DNA of 64,000 nt from Flavobacterium quisquiliarum (GTDB lineage: Bacteria; Bacteroidota; Bacteroidia; Flavobacteriales; Flavobacteriaceae): assembly GCF_019308285.1 (NCBI RefSeq), contig NZ_WWEM01000019.1, forward strand, positions 101,297 to 165,296, given 5' to 3'. Below the pieces are notes generated by a model. The model saw only the letters and a program-made list of their open reading frames with translations, was not told the DNA's origin and did no database searches. A program made the translations under genes and the position numbers. Positions 1-9,642 of the stretch are shown in pieces; the stretch's first letter is position 1; each line of letters begins with the position of its first letter.

Positions 1-341
1 TCCGATAAATTTACTGCGCCTAGATTGGTGTCTTCTTTAATGTTCTTTTGTTTGATTTCAGTCGATTTGAATGAAATAAACTCCACTTTAATATCGTAAG
101 TTCCTGGTGCAACAGCAACCTCAAATTCTCCTTTGGGATTTGTGATTCCGCCCGCAATAACTTTTGTATCATTGGGTGCCATAATCGAAATAGTAGCATA
201 TTCTAATGGTTGTTTGCTTACCTTTTCAAAAACTTTTCCGGTGACTTTTACCTTAGGTTTGCCTCCGGGGCCTTGTTGTGAGTAATTGTAAAAACTTGTA
301 AACAAGAATACAAGCAATACAGCAAATTTGATTTTCTTCAT
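1..341 (-). CDS. Outer-membrane receptor/beta-barrel protein, N-terminal part
   Basis: The 113 residues in the window open with a signal peptide (MKKIKFAVLLVFLFTSFYNY), then a short Gly/Pro linker and a carboxypeptidase-regulatory-like beta-sandwich with the typical elements GKVFEKVSKQPLEYATI and NPKGEFEVAVAPGTYDIKVEF. In Bacteroidetes this domain normally precedes a TonB-dependent or TonB-like outer-membrane barrel. The rest lies beyond the left edge, so the transported substrate cannot be read. The start is the only ATG ahead of a clear signal peptide. Confidence 0.75.
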   Translation of the reverse strand, partial: MKKIKFAVLLVFLFTSFYNYSQQGPGGKPKVKVTGKVFEKVSKQPLEYATISIMAPNDTKVIAGGITNPKGEFEVAVAPGTYDIKVEFISFKSTEIKQKNIKEDTNLGAVNLS

Positions 342-432
342 TTTTTCTGGTTTCTTTTTTCTTTAGACGGCAAATGTAGTTTTTGGTTTAAAGAAGGAAC
401 TCACAAAAAAATGTTAAGAATCTATTTTAGAA

Positions 433-777
433 TCAATCTAAAAAAGAAGCAACTAGATCTGGATCTCGGCCAATTATGGCTTTTCCATCTTTTACAACAA
501 TAGGACGCTCGATTAAAATTGGGTTTTCAGTCATTGTAATTATAATTTGATCATCGCTTAGAGTTTTACCTTTAAAGTTTTCAATCCAGATTTTTTCTTT
601 GGTTCTAACCAATTGAATAGGTTCAATATTAAGCTGTTTTAATAGTACTTTTAATTCGTTAAAAGAAGGTGTTTGGGTTAAATAAGGAATGATTTCAAAT
701 TCTTGGTTGGTTTGTTCAATAAAAGCAAGGCAGGTTCTTGATTTTCCGCATCTCGGATTGTGATAAATTTGTATCAT
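433..777 (-). CDS. arsC: Arsenate reductase (glutaredoxin-type), ArsC family
   Basis: The 114-residue protein has the thioredoxin-like fold of the ArsC/Spx family. The active-site segment near residues 8-16 reads PRCGKSRTC, with Cys10 as the expected arsenate-attacking cysteine. A later ERPIVV stretch and IGRDP carry arginines at the positions ArsC uses to bind the oxyanion. Full-length for the family. It stands alone with no ars operon beside it, so a general thiol-redox role is also possible. The function is inferred from family. Confidence 0.85.
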   Translation of the reverse strand: MIQIYHNPRCGKSRTCLAFIEQTNQEFEIIPYLTQTPSFNELKVLLKQLNIEPIQLVRTKEKIWIENFKGKTLSDDQIIITMTENPILIERPIVVKDGKAIIGRDPDLVASFLD

Positions 778-892
778 TTTGTTATATTTAATCGTTCAAA
801 TATTCGTAAAATAAAAAAGAGGTATTTTAGCAATATCAAATGTAAGATTAACTTATCGAATTTGAATTCTCATTTTTTAAAATTTAAGATTT

Positions 893-1825
893 ATGTTTTT
901 AGAGCAAGGAATTAAACCTGAAAATAAGTTTTGGAAATATCTTTTAGGTTCTGTTTTTATTATTGCGGCTTCTTTTGTTGGGCAAATTCCGATTACTGCT
1001 GCCGTGTTTTATAAAACAGCCGTTGAAAAAAAAACATTTCCAACTACTAATGAGGGGGTGATGAAAATGTTTGAATCTAATACAACACTTTTTCTAGTAA
1101 TGATTTCCTTTATTTTTGCCTTTGCTGGAATTTATTTTGTAGTAAAATATATTCATCATCAAACTTTATTGTCGGTTACAACATCAAGATCAAAAGTAGA
1201 CTGGAAAAGAATTAGTTTTTCTTTCTTTATATGGACAATCTTTTCGTTGTTGAGTTTTTTGTTTGTATATCTTAAATCTCCTGAAAATTTTGTGCTGAAT
1301 TTTGATTTAGTTCCTTTCTTGATTTTGGTTGTTTTAGGAACTATTTTAATTCCAATTCAGACAAGTACTGAAGAATATGTTTTTAGAGGTTATTTGATGC
1401 AGGGATTTGCAAATTTAGCTCGCAACAGATGGTTTCCGCTTTTAATGACTTCGGTTATTTTTGGTTCGATGCACTGGGCAAATCCGGAGGTGGTTAAAAT
1501 GGGAAATATCATAATGATTTATTATATAGGAACAGGTTTGTTCTTAGGAGTGATTACCTTAATGGATGAAGGAATGGAGCTGGCACTCGGATTTCATGCT
1601 GCTAATAATCTCATAGGAGCATTATTGGTAACTTCGGACTGGTCTGTCTTTCAAACACATTCTATATTTAAAGATCTTTCAGAACCTTCAGCGGGAATAG
1701 ATGTTATTCTGCCAGTTGTAGTGATTTATCCTATTTTACTTTTTATCTTTAGTAAAAAATACGGTTGGACGAATTGGAAAGAAAGATTAACAGGAGATAT
1801 TCAAGATGTCGAAGTAAAACAATAA
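893..1825 (+). CDS. CPBP family intramembrane glutamic endopeptidase
   Basis: A 310-residue integral membrane protein with about eight hydrophobic segments. The CPBP (Abi/Rce1-like) motifs are present: EEYVFRGYL at residues 160-168 (EExxxR), FGSMHW near 190-195 and a third His in HAANN near 236. Known relatives process prenylated proteins or bacteriocin-related peptides; the substrate here is unknown. It ends 3 nt before menE, so the two genes are surely cotranscribed, but the link to menaquinone synthesis is not evident from sequence. Confidence 0.85.
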   Translation: MFLEQGIKPENKFWKYLLGSVFIIAASFVGQIPITAAVFYKTAVEKKTFPTTNEGVMKMFESNTTLFLVMISFIFAFAGIYFVVKYIHHQTLLSVTTSRSKVDWKRISFSFFIWTIFSLLSFLFVYLKSPENFVLNFDLVPFLILVVLGTILIPIQTSTEEYVFRGYLMQGFANLARNRWFPLLMTSVIFGSMHWANPEVVKMGNIIMIYYIGTGLFLGVITLMDEGMELALGFHAANNLIGALLVTSDWSVFQTHSIFKDLSEPSAGIDVILPVVVIYPILLFIFSKKYGWTNWKERLTGDIQDVEVKQ

Positions 1826-1828
1826 AAT

Positions 1829-2875
1829 ATGCAAAATTTAACGCAACATAAAGTTCATAATTATTTTAAGTTAAACGGCTATCATTTAAACGCAAAAGAT
1901 TTGTGTCAAATAGCATACGGCTATATAAAAGAAGGAGATACCTACGAACAGTCAATAGGGGAGTTCTTTTTGGATTGGTTTGATAAAAAAGATTATATAG
2001 AAATGACCACTTCGGGAACTACGGGACTTCCGAAATTGGTTCGTTTAGAAAAACAGGCTATGATACAGTCTGCTTTGGCAACAGGAGATTTTTTCGATTT
2101 AAAACCAGGAGATAAAGCTTTATTATGTCTTCCAACGCAATTTATTGCAGGAAAAATGATGCTGGTACGAAGTCTAATTTTAGGATTGGAATTAGATATT
2201 GTTTCGCCAAGTCTGCATCCATTAGCATTAAACTCTACAATTTATGATTTTGTTGCGATGGTACCGCTTCAGGTTCAAAATTCAATTGAGGAACTTTCAA
2301 ATGTTCGTAAATTGATTATTGGTGGAGCAAAACTAGATTCTTCTCTAGAAGAAAAACTTTTACCATTAAAAACAACTGAAATCTACGAAACTTATGGAAT
2401 GACCGAAACAATTACGCATATTGCAGCTAAACGCTTAGGTGATTCTGTTTTTTCTATTTTGCCGAATGTTAAAATTTCTCAGGACGATCGTCAATGTTTA
2501 GTTATTCATGTTTCAACAATTTCAGATGAACCAATTGTGACTAATGATTTGGTAGAATTATTAAATGAACAGCAATTTATCTTTTTGGGAAGAATTGATA
2601 ATGTAATCAATAGTGGAGGAGTTAAGCTGATTCCGGAACAGATTGAAGCTAAGTTGATTGGTAAAATCAATAATAGATTCTTTGTGACGGGGCTTCCGGA
2701 TACTACTTTAGGAGAAAAATTAGTTTTGGTTGTTGAAGGAGAAAAACAAGAATTTGCTCCCGATTTTTTTGATGTCTTAGGAAAATATGAAAAACCAAAA
2801 GAAATAGTTTTTGTTTCCAAATTCAAGGAAAACGAAAATGGAAAGTTGCTTCGTAAACCAACTCTGCAAGAGTAA
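1829..2875 (+). CDS. menE: o-Succinylbenzoate--CoA ligase (AMP-binding enzyme)
   Basis: A 348-residue short ANL-superfamily adenylating enzyme. It shows the ATP-binding loop TTSGTTGLPK near residue 52, TYGMTET in the middle, the hinge GRIDNVINSGGVKL and a C-terminal catalytic Lys in ENENGKLLRK. The short length without an extended N-domain fits flavobacterial MenE, which activates o-succinylbenzoate for menaquinone synthesis. It follows the CPBP gene by 3 nt and ends at a strong hairpin shared with the convergent methylase gene. Confidence 0.85.
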   Translation: MQNLTQHKVHNYFKLNGYHLNAKDLCQIAYGYIKEGDTYEQSIGEFFLDWFDKKDYIEMTTSGTTGLPKLVRLEKQAMIQSALATGDFFDLKPGDKALLCLPTQFIAGKMMLVRSLILGLELDIVSPSLHPLALNSTIYDFVAMVPLQVQNSIEELSNVRKLIIGGAKLDSSLEEKLLPLKTTEIYETYGMTETITHIAAKRLGDSVFSILPNVKISQDDRQCLVIHVSTISDEPIVTNDLVELLNEQQFIFLGRIDNVINSGGVKLIPEQIEAKLIGKINNRFFVTGLPDTTLGEKLVLVVEGEKQEFAPDFFDVLGKYEKPKEIVFVSKFKENENGKLLRKPTLQE

Positions 2876-2890
2876 AATTCCAAAAATAAA

Positions 2891-2930
2891 AAAATCCAAA
2901 TTCCAAGCTTAAAATTGGAATTTGGATTTT
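2891..2930. terminator. Bidirectional terminator between menE and the methylase
   Basis: A perfect 16-bp stem (AAAATCCAAATTCCAA with its complement) around an 8-nt loop sits between the convergent genes, with A/T tracts on both sides. It is positioned to stop transcription from both directions. Confidence 0.8.
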
Positions 2931-2983
2931 TAGTATTGAGTTATTCCAAAATAAATTAGAATTTGGAATTTGAGTATTGGAAT

Positions 2984-4198
2984 TTATTTTTTGCGTTCCA
3001 TCAATGCCATATAGAATCCGTCAAAACCAGATTCTGAAGCTAACATTTTACGATCTTCAATAAAAGTAAATTGTTGTCCGATTTCTGTTTTTAAGAATTT
3101 CTCCACTTGCTCCTGATTTTCTGAAGGTAAAACAGAACAAGTTGCATAAACTAATTTTCCGCCTGGTTTTACAATTTTAGAATAGCTTTCTAAAACTTCG
3201 CTCTGAACTTTACGGATATTATCGATAAATTCAGGCTGTAATTTCCATTTAGAATCCGGATTTCTTTTTAAAACTCCTAATCCGCTACAAGGCGCGTCGA
3301 TTAAAACACGATCTGCTTTTTCGTGTAATTTTTTTATCACTTTAGTGCTGTCGATAATGCGGTATTCAATATTGAAAGCGCCGTTTCTTTTAGCTCTTAG
3401 TTTTAATTGCTTTAATTTACTTTCATACAAATCCATTGCAATCAGCTGTCCTTTGTTTTCCATTAAAGAAGCCATGTGCAATGTTTTTCCTCCAGCACCA
3501 GCACAAGTATCTACTACTCGCATTCCTGGTTTTACGTCTAGAAATCCTGCAACTAATTGTGAGTTGGCATCCTGTACTTCAAAAAGGCCTTGTTTGAAAG
3601 CGTCAGTTAAAAATACGTTTGCTCTTTCTTTTAAGACAAGAGCTTCTGGCTGGTCTTTTAAATATTCTGTTTCAATATTTAAATCCATCAAAGTGTTTCT
3701 AAGGCTTTCTTTAGTTCCTTTTAAAGTATTCGTTCTAAGAATCACTTTTGCAGGCTGATTCTGTGCCGCAATTTCTTTTGCCCAGACTTTTTCGCCTAGT
3801 TCTTTTACGCCCAATTCATCCATCCAGTCTGGAATAGATTCTTTAAGTGCTCTGTTTTTAGACAATTCGTCAAAACGGCCTTTTATTTTTCTTTCAGGAG
3901 TTCCTTCCAATTGTCTCCAATCTGGAATTGGATAACCGCGAAGAACAGCCCAAACGGCAAACATTCTCCATAAATTATCTCTGTCATAAGGCTCCTTAAC
4001 TTCTGCAATTTCAGCGTATAGTCGTTTCCATCGAACAATCTCGTATATGGTTTCAGCAACAAATTTACGGTCAGAACTTCCCCAACGTTTGTCTTTTTTT
4101 AATGCTCTAGCTACAACTTTGTCTGCATATTCTCCTTCATTGAAAATAGCATTCAAAGAATCGATTGTCGTATAAACTAAATTTCTGTGTAATCTCAT
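2984..4198 (-). CDS. RsmB/NOP-type rRNA (cytosine-C5) methyltransferase
   Basis: A 404-residue protein. The N-terminal half is a NusB-like/RNA-binding region. The C-terminal half is a Rossmann methylase with the SAM motif VVDTCAGAGGKTL, motif IV DAPCSGLGVLKR (one catalytic Cys) and motif VI ATCSVLPSENQEQ (second Cys). These two cysteines define the m5C RNA methylases. The closest functional analogue is RsmB, which methylates 16S rRNA C967; the exact site is inferred. Single-gene unit ending at the terminator shared with menE. Confidence 0.85.
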   Translation of the reverse strand: MRLHRNLVYTTIDSLNAIFNEGEYADKVVARALKKDKRWGSSDRKFVAETIYEIVRWKRLYAEIAEVKEPYDRDNLWRMFAVWAVLRGYPIPDWRQLEGTPERKIKGRFDELSKNRALKESIPDWMDELGVKELGEKVWAKEIAAQNQPAKVILRTNTLKGTKESLRNTLMDLNIETEYLKDQPEALVLKERANVFLTDAFKQGLFEVQDANSQLVAGFLDVKPGMRVVDTCAGAGGKTLHMASLMENKGQLIAMDLYESKLKQLKLRAKRNGAFNIEYRIIDSTKVIKKLHEKADRVLIDAPCSGLGVLKRNPDSKWKLQPEFIDNIRKVQSEVLESYSKIVKPGGKLVYATCSVLPSENQEQVEKFLKTEIGQQFTFIEDRKMLASESGFDGFYMALMERKK

Positions 4199-4285
4199 TT
4201 TATTTATTTGAAGTGCAAAGGTAGTATTAATTGATTGAAAGTTAAATTTTTAATACTGAATCTTGTTTCTGATTCTCATTAAAAG

Positions 4286-4315
4286 AAAAAACACTCTAAG
4301 TTAAGAGTGTTTTTT
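4286..4315 (-). terminator. Terminator of kup
   Basis: A 12-bp stem (AAAAAACACTCT with its complement) around a 6-nt loop, directly downstream of the minus-strand kup gene. On the minus strand it ends in a T-run. Confidence 0.8.
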
Positions 4316-4336
4316 TGAATTATAGAAAAGCGTTTT

Positions 4337-6310
4337 TTATTTAATAATACGCGTTAATCCAATATTCTCTGGAGCATGAAGCACCATTGGGAACTTCTCT
4401 ATTTTGACAGAACTGCTGTCTAATCCAAAAGCTCTTTCTTCAGATAAGCTCAGTTTTTTGATAAAGAAATAAGAATTCATGATAATGTTTTCATGCCATC
4501 TTAAATCATTGTCGTTCGATAAGAATTTTTCAGATAATACAAATTTGAAGTCTCCAATAATATTGTTTTTGTTTAAAGATTCGTAACGGCTGGTAATATC
4601 AACTTCGCCACGTTTTACCATGTCTTTGATAACTTCTCTAAACATTAAATTGATTTTGGTTGGCTCTCTAAAACCTAAATTAAAGTCAATTCTGTAAATG
4701 TCATCTTTAGCGATTTCTGTTACTTTATACTGTGTTTTATAAGGTTCAGTCAAAATGTTAACGTGAACAAACCAATAGATATCTGCTCTTTTTGGACGCT
4801 TTTGAAGAATAGAATAAATGATTTTTTCCTCCAATTCATCAACACGATTAGCATTAGTCATATAAACTAAATGCGTTGCATATTTTGGAATAGATAAATC
4901 TTGGCTCAATTCTACTAAGACTTGTTTGTAATCGTCAACTTTAACAACTTTTGTATAGTTTTTATTGATTTTCTTCGCTAAATACCAAATGGTCATTACA
5001 GAAATCAACATGCTTGCAATGATTAATGTTACATAACCTCCTTCGGCAAACTTGGTGATATTAGCAAAAAGGAAACTGAATTCGATTAACAAATAAATGG
5101 TAATCAACGGAACCATGAAGTATAGCTTTACACGTTTCATGATTAGATAATAATTCAACAAAATAGTCGTCATGATCATGCAGAGAATAATGGCAAGACC
5201 ATAAGCATGTTCCATATTTCCTGATTTTTCGAAGTGTAAAACAATTCCAACACAACCAAAAAACAATAACCAGTTAATTGATGGGATATATAGCTGACCT
5301 TTTACTTCTGTTGGATATTTGATTTTTACTTTTGGCCAGAAATTCAGACGCATTGCTTCATTGATCAAGGTAAATGAACCGCTAATCAATGCTTGAGATG
5401 CAATCACGGCAGCTAAAGTTGCCACTACAATTCCAAAGGGTAAAAACCAATGTGGCATAATTAAGTAAAACGGATTTCCATTTTCTCCTCCTAATTGCTG
5501 TAAGGTGTTTCCTTCGTGGTGGATTAAATAAGCGGCTTGTCCAAAGTAGTTTAAAACCAAAGTTGTTTTTACAAACATCCAGCTTATTCTAATGTTTTTT
5601 CTACCACAGTGTCCCATATCTGAATATAAAGCCTCAGCTCCTGTTGTACATAAAAATACAAATCCAAGAACAAAGAAACCATCAGGATGTACCGTTAATA
5701 AATGGTATGCGTAATAAGGATTTATGGCTTTAATAACTTCTGGGTAATTAATAACCTGAATAGTTCCTAAAGTTCCAAGCATAGCAAACCAGATTAACAT
5801 CATTGGAGCAAAGAATTTACCAACTAGTTTAGTTCCGAATTGCTGAATAGTGAAAAGAACAAACAAGATCGAAATTACAATATATACAATAGTTTGCGTC
5901 TCCATTGTAGGATAGAAAGCTCTAATTCCTTCTACTGCTGATGAAATCGAAATGGGTGGTGTTATGATTCCGTCTGCAAGCAGGGCACTTCCTCCAATTA
6001 TGGCGGGCACGATTAGCCATTGAATTTTTGTTTTCTTGACTAAGGCGTAAAGTGCAAAAATTCCACCTTCACCATGATTGTCTGCACTTAAAGTAATAAG
6101 TACATATTTAATTGTAGTTTGTAATGTCAGCGTCCAAAAAACACAAGAAATACCTCCTAAAACAATATCAGCATTTATGGTGTGATTGCCCAAAATAGCC
6201 TTCATTACGTATAATGGAGAGGTTCCAATATCTCCATAAATAATCCCTAAAGTAATCAATAAACCCCCAATAGACAACTTACTATGTAAGTTTTTATGCG
6301 ATGCGCTCAT
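4337..6310 (-). CDS. kup: Kup-type potassium uptake protein
   Basis: A 657-residue KUP/HAK/KT membrane transporter. The first helix has GDIGTSPLYV, the family signature, followed by about twelve membrane segments up to residue ~440 and a soluble C-terminal domain of ~200 residues. It imports K+ by proton symport in the family. The open frame extends upstream to a TTG, but that codon lies inside a TAnnTTTG promoter box, so the ATG at 6310 (MSASHKN) is chosen. Monocistronic, with its own terminator. Confidence 0.9.
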   Translation of the reverse strand: MSASHKNLHSKLSIGGLLITLGIIYGDIGTSPLYVMKAILGNHTINADIVLGGISCVFWTLTLQTTIKYVLITLSADNHGEGGIFALYALVKKTKIQWLIVPAIIGGSALLADGIITPPISISSAVEGIRAFYPTMETQTIVYIVISILFVLFTIQQFGTKLVGKFFAPMMLIWFAMLGTLGTIQVINYPEVIKAINPYYAYHLLTVHPDGFFVLGFVFLCTTGAEALYSDMGHCGRKNIRISWMFVKTTLVLNYFGQAAYLIHHEGNTLQQLGGENGNPFYLIMPHWFLPFGIVVATLAAVIASQALISGSFTLINEAMRLNFWPKVKIKYPTEVKGQLYIPSINWLLFFGCVGIVLHFEKSGNMEHAYGLAIILCMIMTTILLNYYLIMKRVKLYFMVPLITIYLLIEFSFLFANITKFAEGGYVTLIIASMLISVMTIWYLAKKINKNYTKVVKVDDYKQVLVELSQDLSIPKYATHLVYMTNANRVDELEEKIIYSILQKRPKRADIYWFVHVNILTEPYKTQYKVTEIAKDDIYRIDFNLGFREPTKINLMFREVIKDMVKRGEVDITSRYESLNKNNIIGDFKFVLSEKFLSNDNDLRWHENIIMNSYFFIKKLSLSEERAFGLDSSSVKIEKFPMVLHAPENIGLTRIIK

Positions 6311-6334
6311 GTATATTTTTATAAAAGACGGTTG

Positions 6335-6342
6335 CAAATTTA
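6335..6342 (-). promoter_or_regulatory. Promoter -7 box of kup
   Basis: TAAATTTG on the minus strand matches the Bacteroidetes TAnnTTTG box, about 25 nt ahead of the kup ATG. It rules out the upstream TTG as start. Confidence 0.65.
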
Positions 6343-6387
6343 CTGTTTTAAAACAAATTAGCCGCTATTATAATTAAAAAGATAAAA

Positions 6388-6415
6388 AAAAGCACAATCG
6401 TAAAATTGTGCTTTT
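6388..6415 (-). terminator. Terminator of the Asn/Arg-rich lipoprotein gene
   Basis: An 11-bp stem (AAAAGCACAAT with its complement) with a 6-nt loop, followed on the minus strand by a T-rich run, just downstream of the gene ending at 6442. Confidence 0.8.
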
Positions 6416-6441
6416 AAATCTATATGTAAATTGAAAGATTC

Positions 6442-7776
6442 TTAACCTCTTCTTCCGCCACCACCTCTAGAGTTTGAGCCACTTTCTCTTTGAGATTGTC
6501 CTCCTCCACGAGATTCTTGGCTTACTCTTGGAGATTCTGAACGCTGTTGGCTTTGTGCGGGTCTAGCCGAATATTCTCTGTTAGAATTAGATCTGTTTTC
6601 AGAATTGCTTCTTGGTGCTTCAGCTCTTTGAACTGGGGCAGATGGTGTGTTGCTAACTCTGTTTTGAGAATAGTTTCTAGAATTTTCTGATCTCTGAGTT
6701 GACATTTCACGATTAACATTTCCTCTGTTTTCTGAATTCCCTCTAGAAGTCATTCCTGAATTGTTATTTCTCGATTCTGTTCTTGGAGTATTTTCAACTC
6801 TTGCTGCATTGTTTCCTCTGTTGGAGTAGTCCCTATTTACAGTTCCTTCTGTGTTTCTATTCGCAGTTCTGTTGGTAGAGTTGTATGTTCCGTTGTTTCT
6901 GTCTACAGAAGTTCTGCCTGTTGTGTTTCTGTTTTCAGCATAATTTCTATTTGAAGTTCTGTTGTCAGAAGATATAGGTCTTGCTGTGTTTCCTCTATTA
7001 GTGTTATAGCTGTTTCTGTTTGCTTCTCTACTTGATACACGTCTTTGATCTAAATCATATCTGTTACTTACATTAGAATGTCTTTCAGCAAAGCTGTAGT
7101 TTGGTCTCATTCTTTCATATCCGTAAGTACGTCTTGTTTCGTAAATCACAGGAGCTCTATAACTTCTTCTCACATTTACATAGTTGTAGCTGTTATGAAC
7201 ATTGATACAAACATTTACATTGTTTCTGTATCTGTAAACTGGGTAAGGTCTCCAAGCTGTGTAATATGTTGGATAATACCCCCAATACCATGTTGAATAG
7301 TAAGGTCTGTAATTAGTAACCCAGAAAGAAGTATAAATTACAGGGGCAACACTATAAACAGGCTCATAAATATAATTTGATCCATATAAATAAGAGTTAC
7401 CTACAATCTGTACACTTACTTTGTTGTAATTATCTCTCTCAACATCAATAGTTGCAACGTCTTGGTAAACATCACGGTCTAAAACGGCTTGAATGATTAC
7501 CACGTGAGTTCTATCTTCTACACTTTCGATTACACGAAGGTAATCTACTTCATCATCACCATTAAGATCAAGGTTTGAAATTTGATATTTTGGATCGTTT
7601 AATCTTCTTTCAAAATCTTGAAGGTTTGCAGATTCTCCAAACATGGAAGCAACGGCTCTTAAATCTAAATTATCGCTTATATCTGAATTTTTTGCGTAAA
7701 CTGTAGTTTGACTCTGTGCCGCACAAGAACCAAAAACTATCGCTGTGATCGCTATTAAAAGTAATTTCGTTTTCAT
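6442..7776 (-). CDS. Secreted/lipoprotein with Tyr-rich core and Asn/Ser/Arg-rich tail
   Basis: A 444-residue protein of unknown function. The N-terminus MKTKLLLIAITAIVFGSCAA ends in a lipobox-like GSC, suggesting an envelope lipoprotein. Residues ~30-125 form a conserved globular part (DLNGDDEVDYLRVIE), then a Tyr/Trp/Pro-rich stretch (~140-185), then ~230 residues of low-complexity Asn/Ser/Arg/Gly repeats ending in GGGGRRG. The tail is strongly basic and could bind polyanions or peptidoglycan; that is a guess. Similar proteins occur across flavobacteria without an assigned role. Confidence 0.7.
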   Translation of the reverse strand: MKTKLLLIAITAIVFGSCAAQSQTTVYAKNSDISDNLDLRAVASMFGESANLQDFERRLNDPKYQISNLDLNGDDEVDYLRVIESVEDRTHVVIIQAVLDRDVYQDVATIDVERDNYNKVSVQIVGNSYLYGSNYIYEPVYSVAPVIYTSFWVTNYRPYYSTWYWGYYPTYYTAWRPYPVYRYRNNVNVCINVHNSYNYVNVRRSYRAPVIYETRRTYGYERMRPNYSFAERHSNVSNRYDLDQRRVSSREANRNSYNTNRGNTARPISSDNRTSNRNYAENRNTTGRTSVDRNNGTYNSTNRTANRNTEGTVNRDYSNRGNNAARVENTPRTESRNNNSGMTSRGNSENRGNVNREMSTQRSENSRNYSQNRVSNTPSAPVQRAEAPRSNSENRSNSNREYSARPAQSQQRSESPRVSQESRGGGQSQRESGSNSRGGGGRRG

Positions 7777-7983
7777 GACTAAATCATATTAAATTGTTTG
7801 TACTTGGAGATATCCAATTACTGTGCCATAAATTTATTTGCTAAATGTGGTGAGTGTAATGAACAGTATATTAGTTGATTACGTTTTGTTTGTTCTTTTC
7901 TGAATGTAATCGGTTGCATAAAAGTATGGACTTATTATTTCTTGAAAATGAGCTAAACCTATTTGAGATGTTATAAATAATCG

Positions 7984-7991
7984 TATTTTAG
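7984..7991 (+). promoter_or_regulatory. Possible -7 box of the beta-propeller gene
   Basis: TATTTTAG, one mismatch from TAnnTTTG, with TTTG 18 nt upstream (7962-7965) as a possible -33 element, and 23 nt before the ATG at 8015. Confidence 0.35.
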
Positions 7992-8014
7992 CGTTAACCA
8001 AATTTAAATTCCTT

Positions 8015-9076
8015 ATGAAAAAACTAGTTTTATTTTGCAGTATTTTTATTTTATTGATGTCTTTTGGAACATTTAATTCTAAAACTAAAGTTGCCTATAA
8101 TAGTGGTTTTACATCAATGACAGTAGATACTTTATTTAAAGATAGAATTAGCATTAGAGCCATTTTGGTTGATAAAAATAAAATTTGGTATGGAGCTGAT
8201 AATTCACGTTTCGGTTATTATGATTTAACTAAAAATGAAAAATTTGAAGAGCATATTTATCGTGATACTTTAAATTTGGAATTTAGAAGTATCGCACAGA
8301 CTTCTAAAGATATTTTTCTGCTTAGTGTAGCCAATCCCGCTTTACTTTATGCTGTTTCCAAAAAAGACAATAAAGTTAAATTAGTATATAAAGAAGTTAA
8401 TCCAAAAGTTTTTTATGATAGTATGCAGTTTTGGAATGATAAAGAAGGAATTGCAATTGGCGATCCAACAGAAGACACTTTCTCTGTTATTGTAACTCGT
8501 GACGGAGGAGAAACTTGGACAAAACTATTGTCAGATAAATTACCTACAAATTCTGTTGGTGAAGGAGCTTTTGCAGCAAGCAATACTAATATTGTTATAA
8601 AAGGAAATGATACTTGGCTGGTTTCTGGTGGAAAAAAAGCACGTGTTTTTTATTCTTCTGATAAAGCAAAAACATGGAAAGTGGTAGAAACGCCAATTGT
8701 GCAGGGAAAAGAAATGACCGGTATTTTTACGGCAGATTTTTACGATTCCAAACAAGGTTTTATTGCAGGAGGAGATTATGATCTTCCAAACAACAGAAGT
8801 GACAATAAAGCCTTTACTAAAGATGGCGGTAAAACTTGGGAATTGATTGGCCAGAATATGGGATTTGGCTATGCGTCTTGTGTACAATATGTTCCTGGAG
8901 GAAATGGACGAGAAATTATTTGTGTGGGTTCTGAAGGAATACAATATTCTCAAAATGGTGGGGAAAACTGGATGCAGTTATCTACTGATACAAAACTTTT
9001 TACAATTCGTTTTATAAATAGAAACACTGCAATTGCAGCGGGGCATAACAAAGTAGTTCGACTGAACTTTAAATAA
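8015..9076 (+). CDS. Secreted YCF48/BNR-like beta-propeller protein
   Basis: A 353-residue protein with a signal peptide (first ~20 residues) followed by repeated blade motifs: DGGETWTKL, SSDKAKTWKVVE, KDGGKTWELIG and QNGGENWMQL. These are the Asp-box/BNR repeats seen in YCF48-like and sortilin-like propellers. Flavobacterial relatives are often labelled oxidoreductase without enzymatic support. It is probably periplasmic. It stands alone and converges on the ECF-operon sensor gene through a shared terminator. Confidence 0.75.
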   Translation: MKKLVLFCSIFILLMSFGTFNSKTKVAYNSGFTSMTVDTLFKDRISIRAILVDKNKIWYGADNSRFGYYDLTKNEKFEEHIYRDTLNLEFRSIAQTSKDIFLLSVANPALLYAVSKKDNKVKLVYKEVNPKVFYDSMQFWNDKEGIAIGDPTEDTFSVIVTRDGGETWTKLLSDKLPTNSVGEGAFAASNTNIVIKGNDTWLVSGGKKARVFYSSDKAKTWKVVETPIVQGKEMTGIFTADFYDSKQGFIAGGDYDLPNNRSDNKAFTKDGGKTWELIGQNMGFGYASCVQYVPGGNGREIICVGSEGIQYSQNGGENWMQLSTDTKLFTIRFINRNTAIAAGHNKVVRLNFK

Positions 9077-9082
9077 AAAAAA

Positions 9083-9130
9083 ATAAGAACCCTAAATAAT
9101 AAAGTAAGTATTATTATATAGGGTTCTTAT
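9083..9130. terminator. Bidirectional terminator
   Basis: A 12-bp stem (ATAAGAACCCTA with its complement) with a 24-nt A/T-rich loop between convergent genes. Confidence 0.65.
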
Positions 9131-9153
9131 CGCTGTTGTTTCTTTATTGAAAT

Positions 9154-9612
9154 TTAATCTTTGCCGGCTTTATCTCGATATTGCTGCAGTAATTTTCGAT
9201 TGAAATCGTCTTCAGATTTTTTAAGCTTTAATATTTTTTTTGCCGAAAGTATTTTCTTCAAACTCGCCATGTATTTTTCACGAAGTACATACAATTCTTT
9301 ATCTGTGCTTTCAATTTGAGATAATAACGTTACAGCGTCTTTTTCAGATAGATTATTGATGTTGTCATCGTTTAATTTCCGAATGTAGGTTTTCATTTTT
9401 AAATGCTTCAGATCAAATTGTTTGTCATCATAAGCATTGTATATCGGCCAGAATTTTTCGGCTTCTGTTGAAGTTAATTCTAATTCCGTTGTTAAAAATG
9501 AAACTTTAAAAGCTTTGATTTTTTCGCGTTTTTCATCGATTTTTCCATTTTGAGCAAAAAAGGAAAAACTAGTCAGAAAGATCAGGAGCGGTAAAATATT
9601 TTTTATTTTCAT
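9154..9612 (-). CDS. Periplasmic helical protein of an ECF sigma operon
   Basis: A 152-residue protein with a signal peptide (cleavage near SFFAQ) and a long charged alpha-helical body. It contains LTSTEAEKFWPIYNAY, a motif shared by small Spy/CpxP-like proteins that sit behind flavobacterial sigma factor genes and are sometimes named sensor of ECF-type sigma factor. It is the last gene of a three-gene minus-strand operon with an anti-sigma-like membrane protein and the sigma factor. A role in envelope-stress sensing is inferred from context. Confidence 0.65.
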   Translation of the reverse strand: MKIKNILPLLIFLTSFSFFAQNGKIDEKREKIKAFKVSFLTTELELTSTEAEKFWPIYNAYDDKQFDLKHLKMKTYIRKLNDDNINNLSEKDAVTLLSQIESTDKELYVLREKYMASLKKILSAKKILKLKKSEDDFNRKLLQQYRDKAGKD

Positions 9613-9642
9613 TGTAAAGTAAAGTTGGAGTTAAGTCTAAGT

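Noticed and set aside
2506..2883. 125-codon minus-strand ORF inside menE
   Set aside because: Shadow of a well-supported gene; low-complexity Ser/Phe content and no start context.
6311..6337. Longer Kup N-terminus from a TTG
   Set aside because: The TTG is part of the TAAATTTG promoter box.
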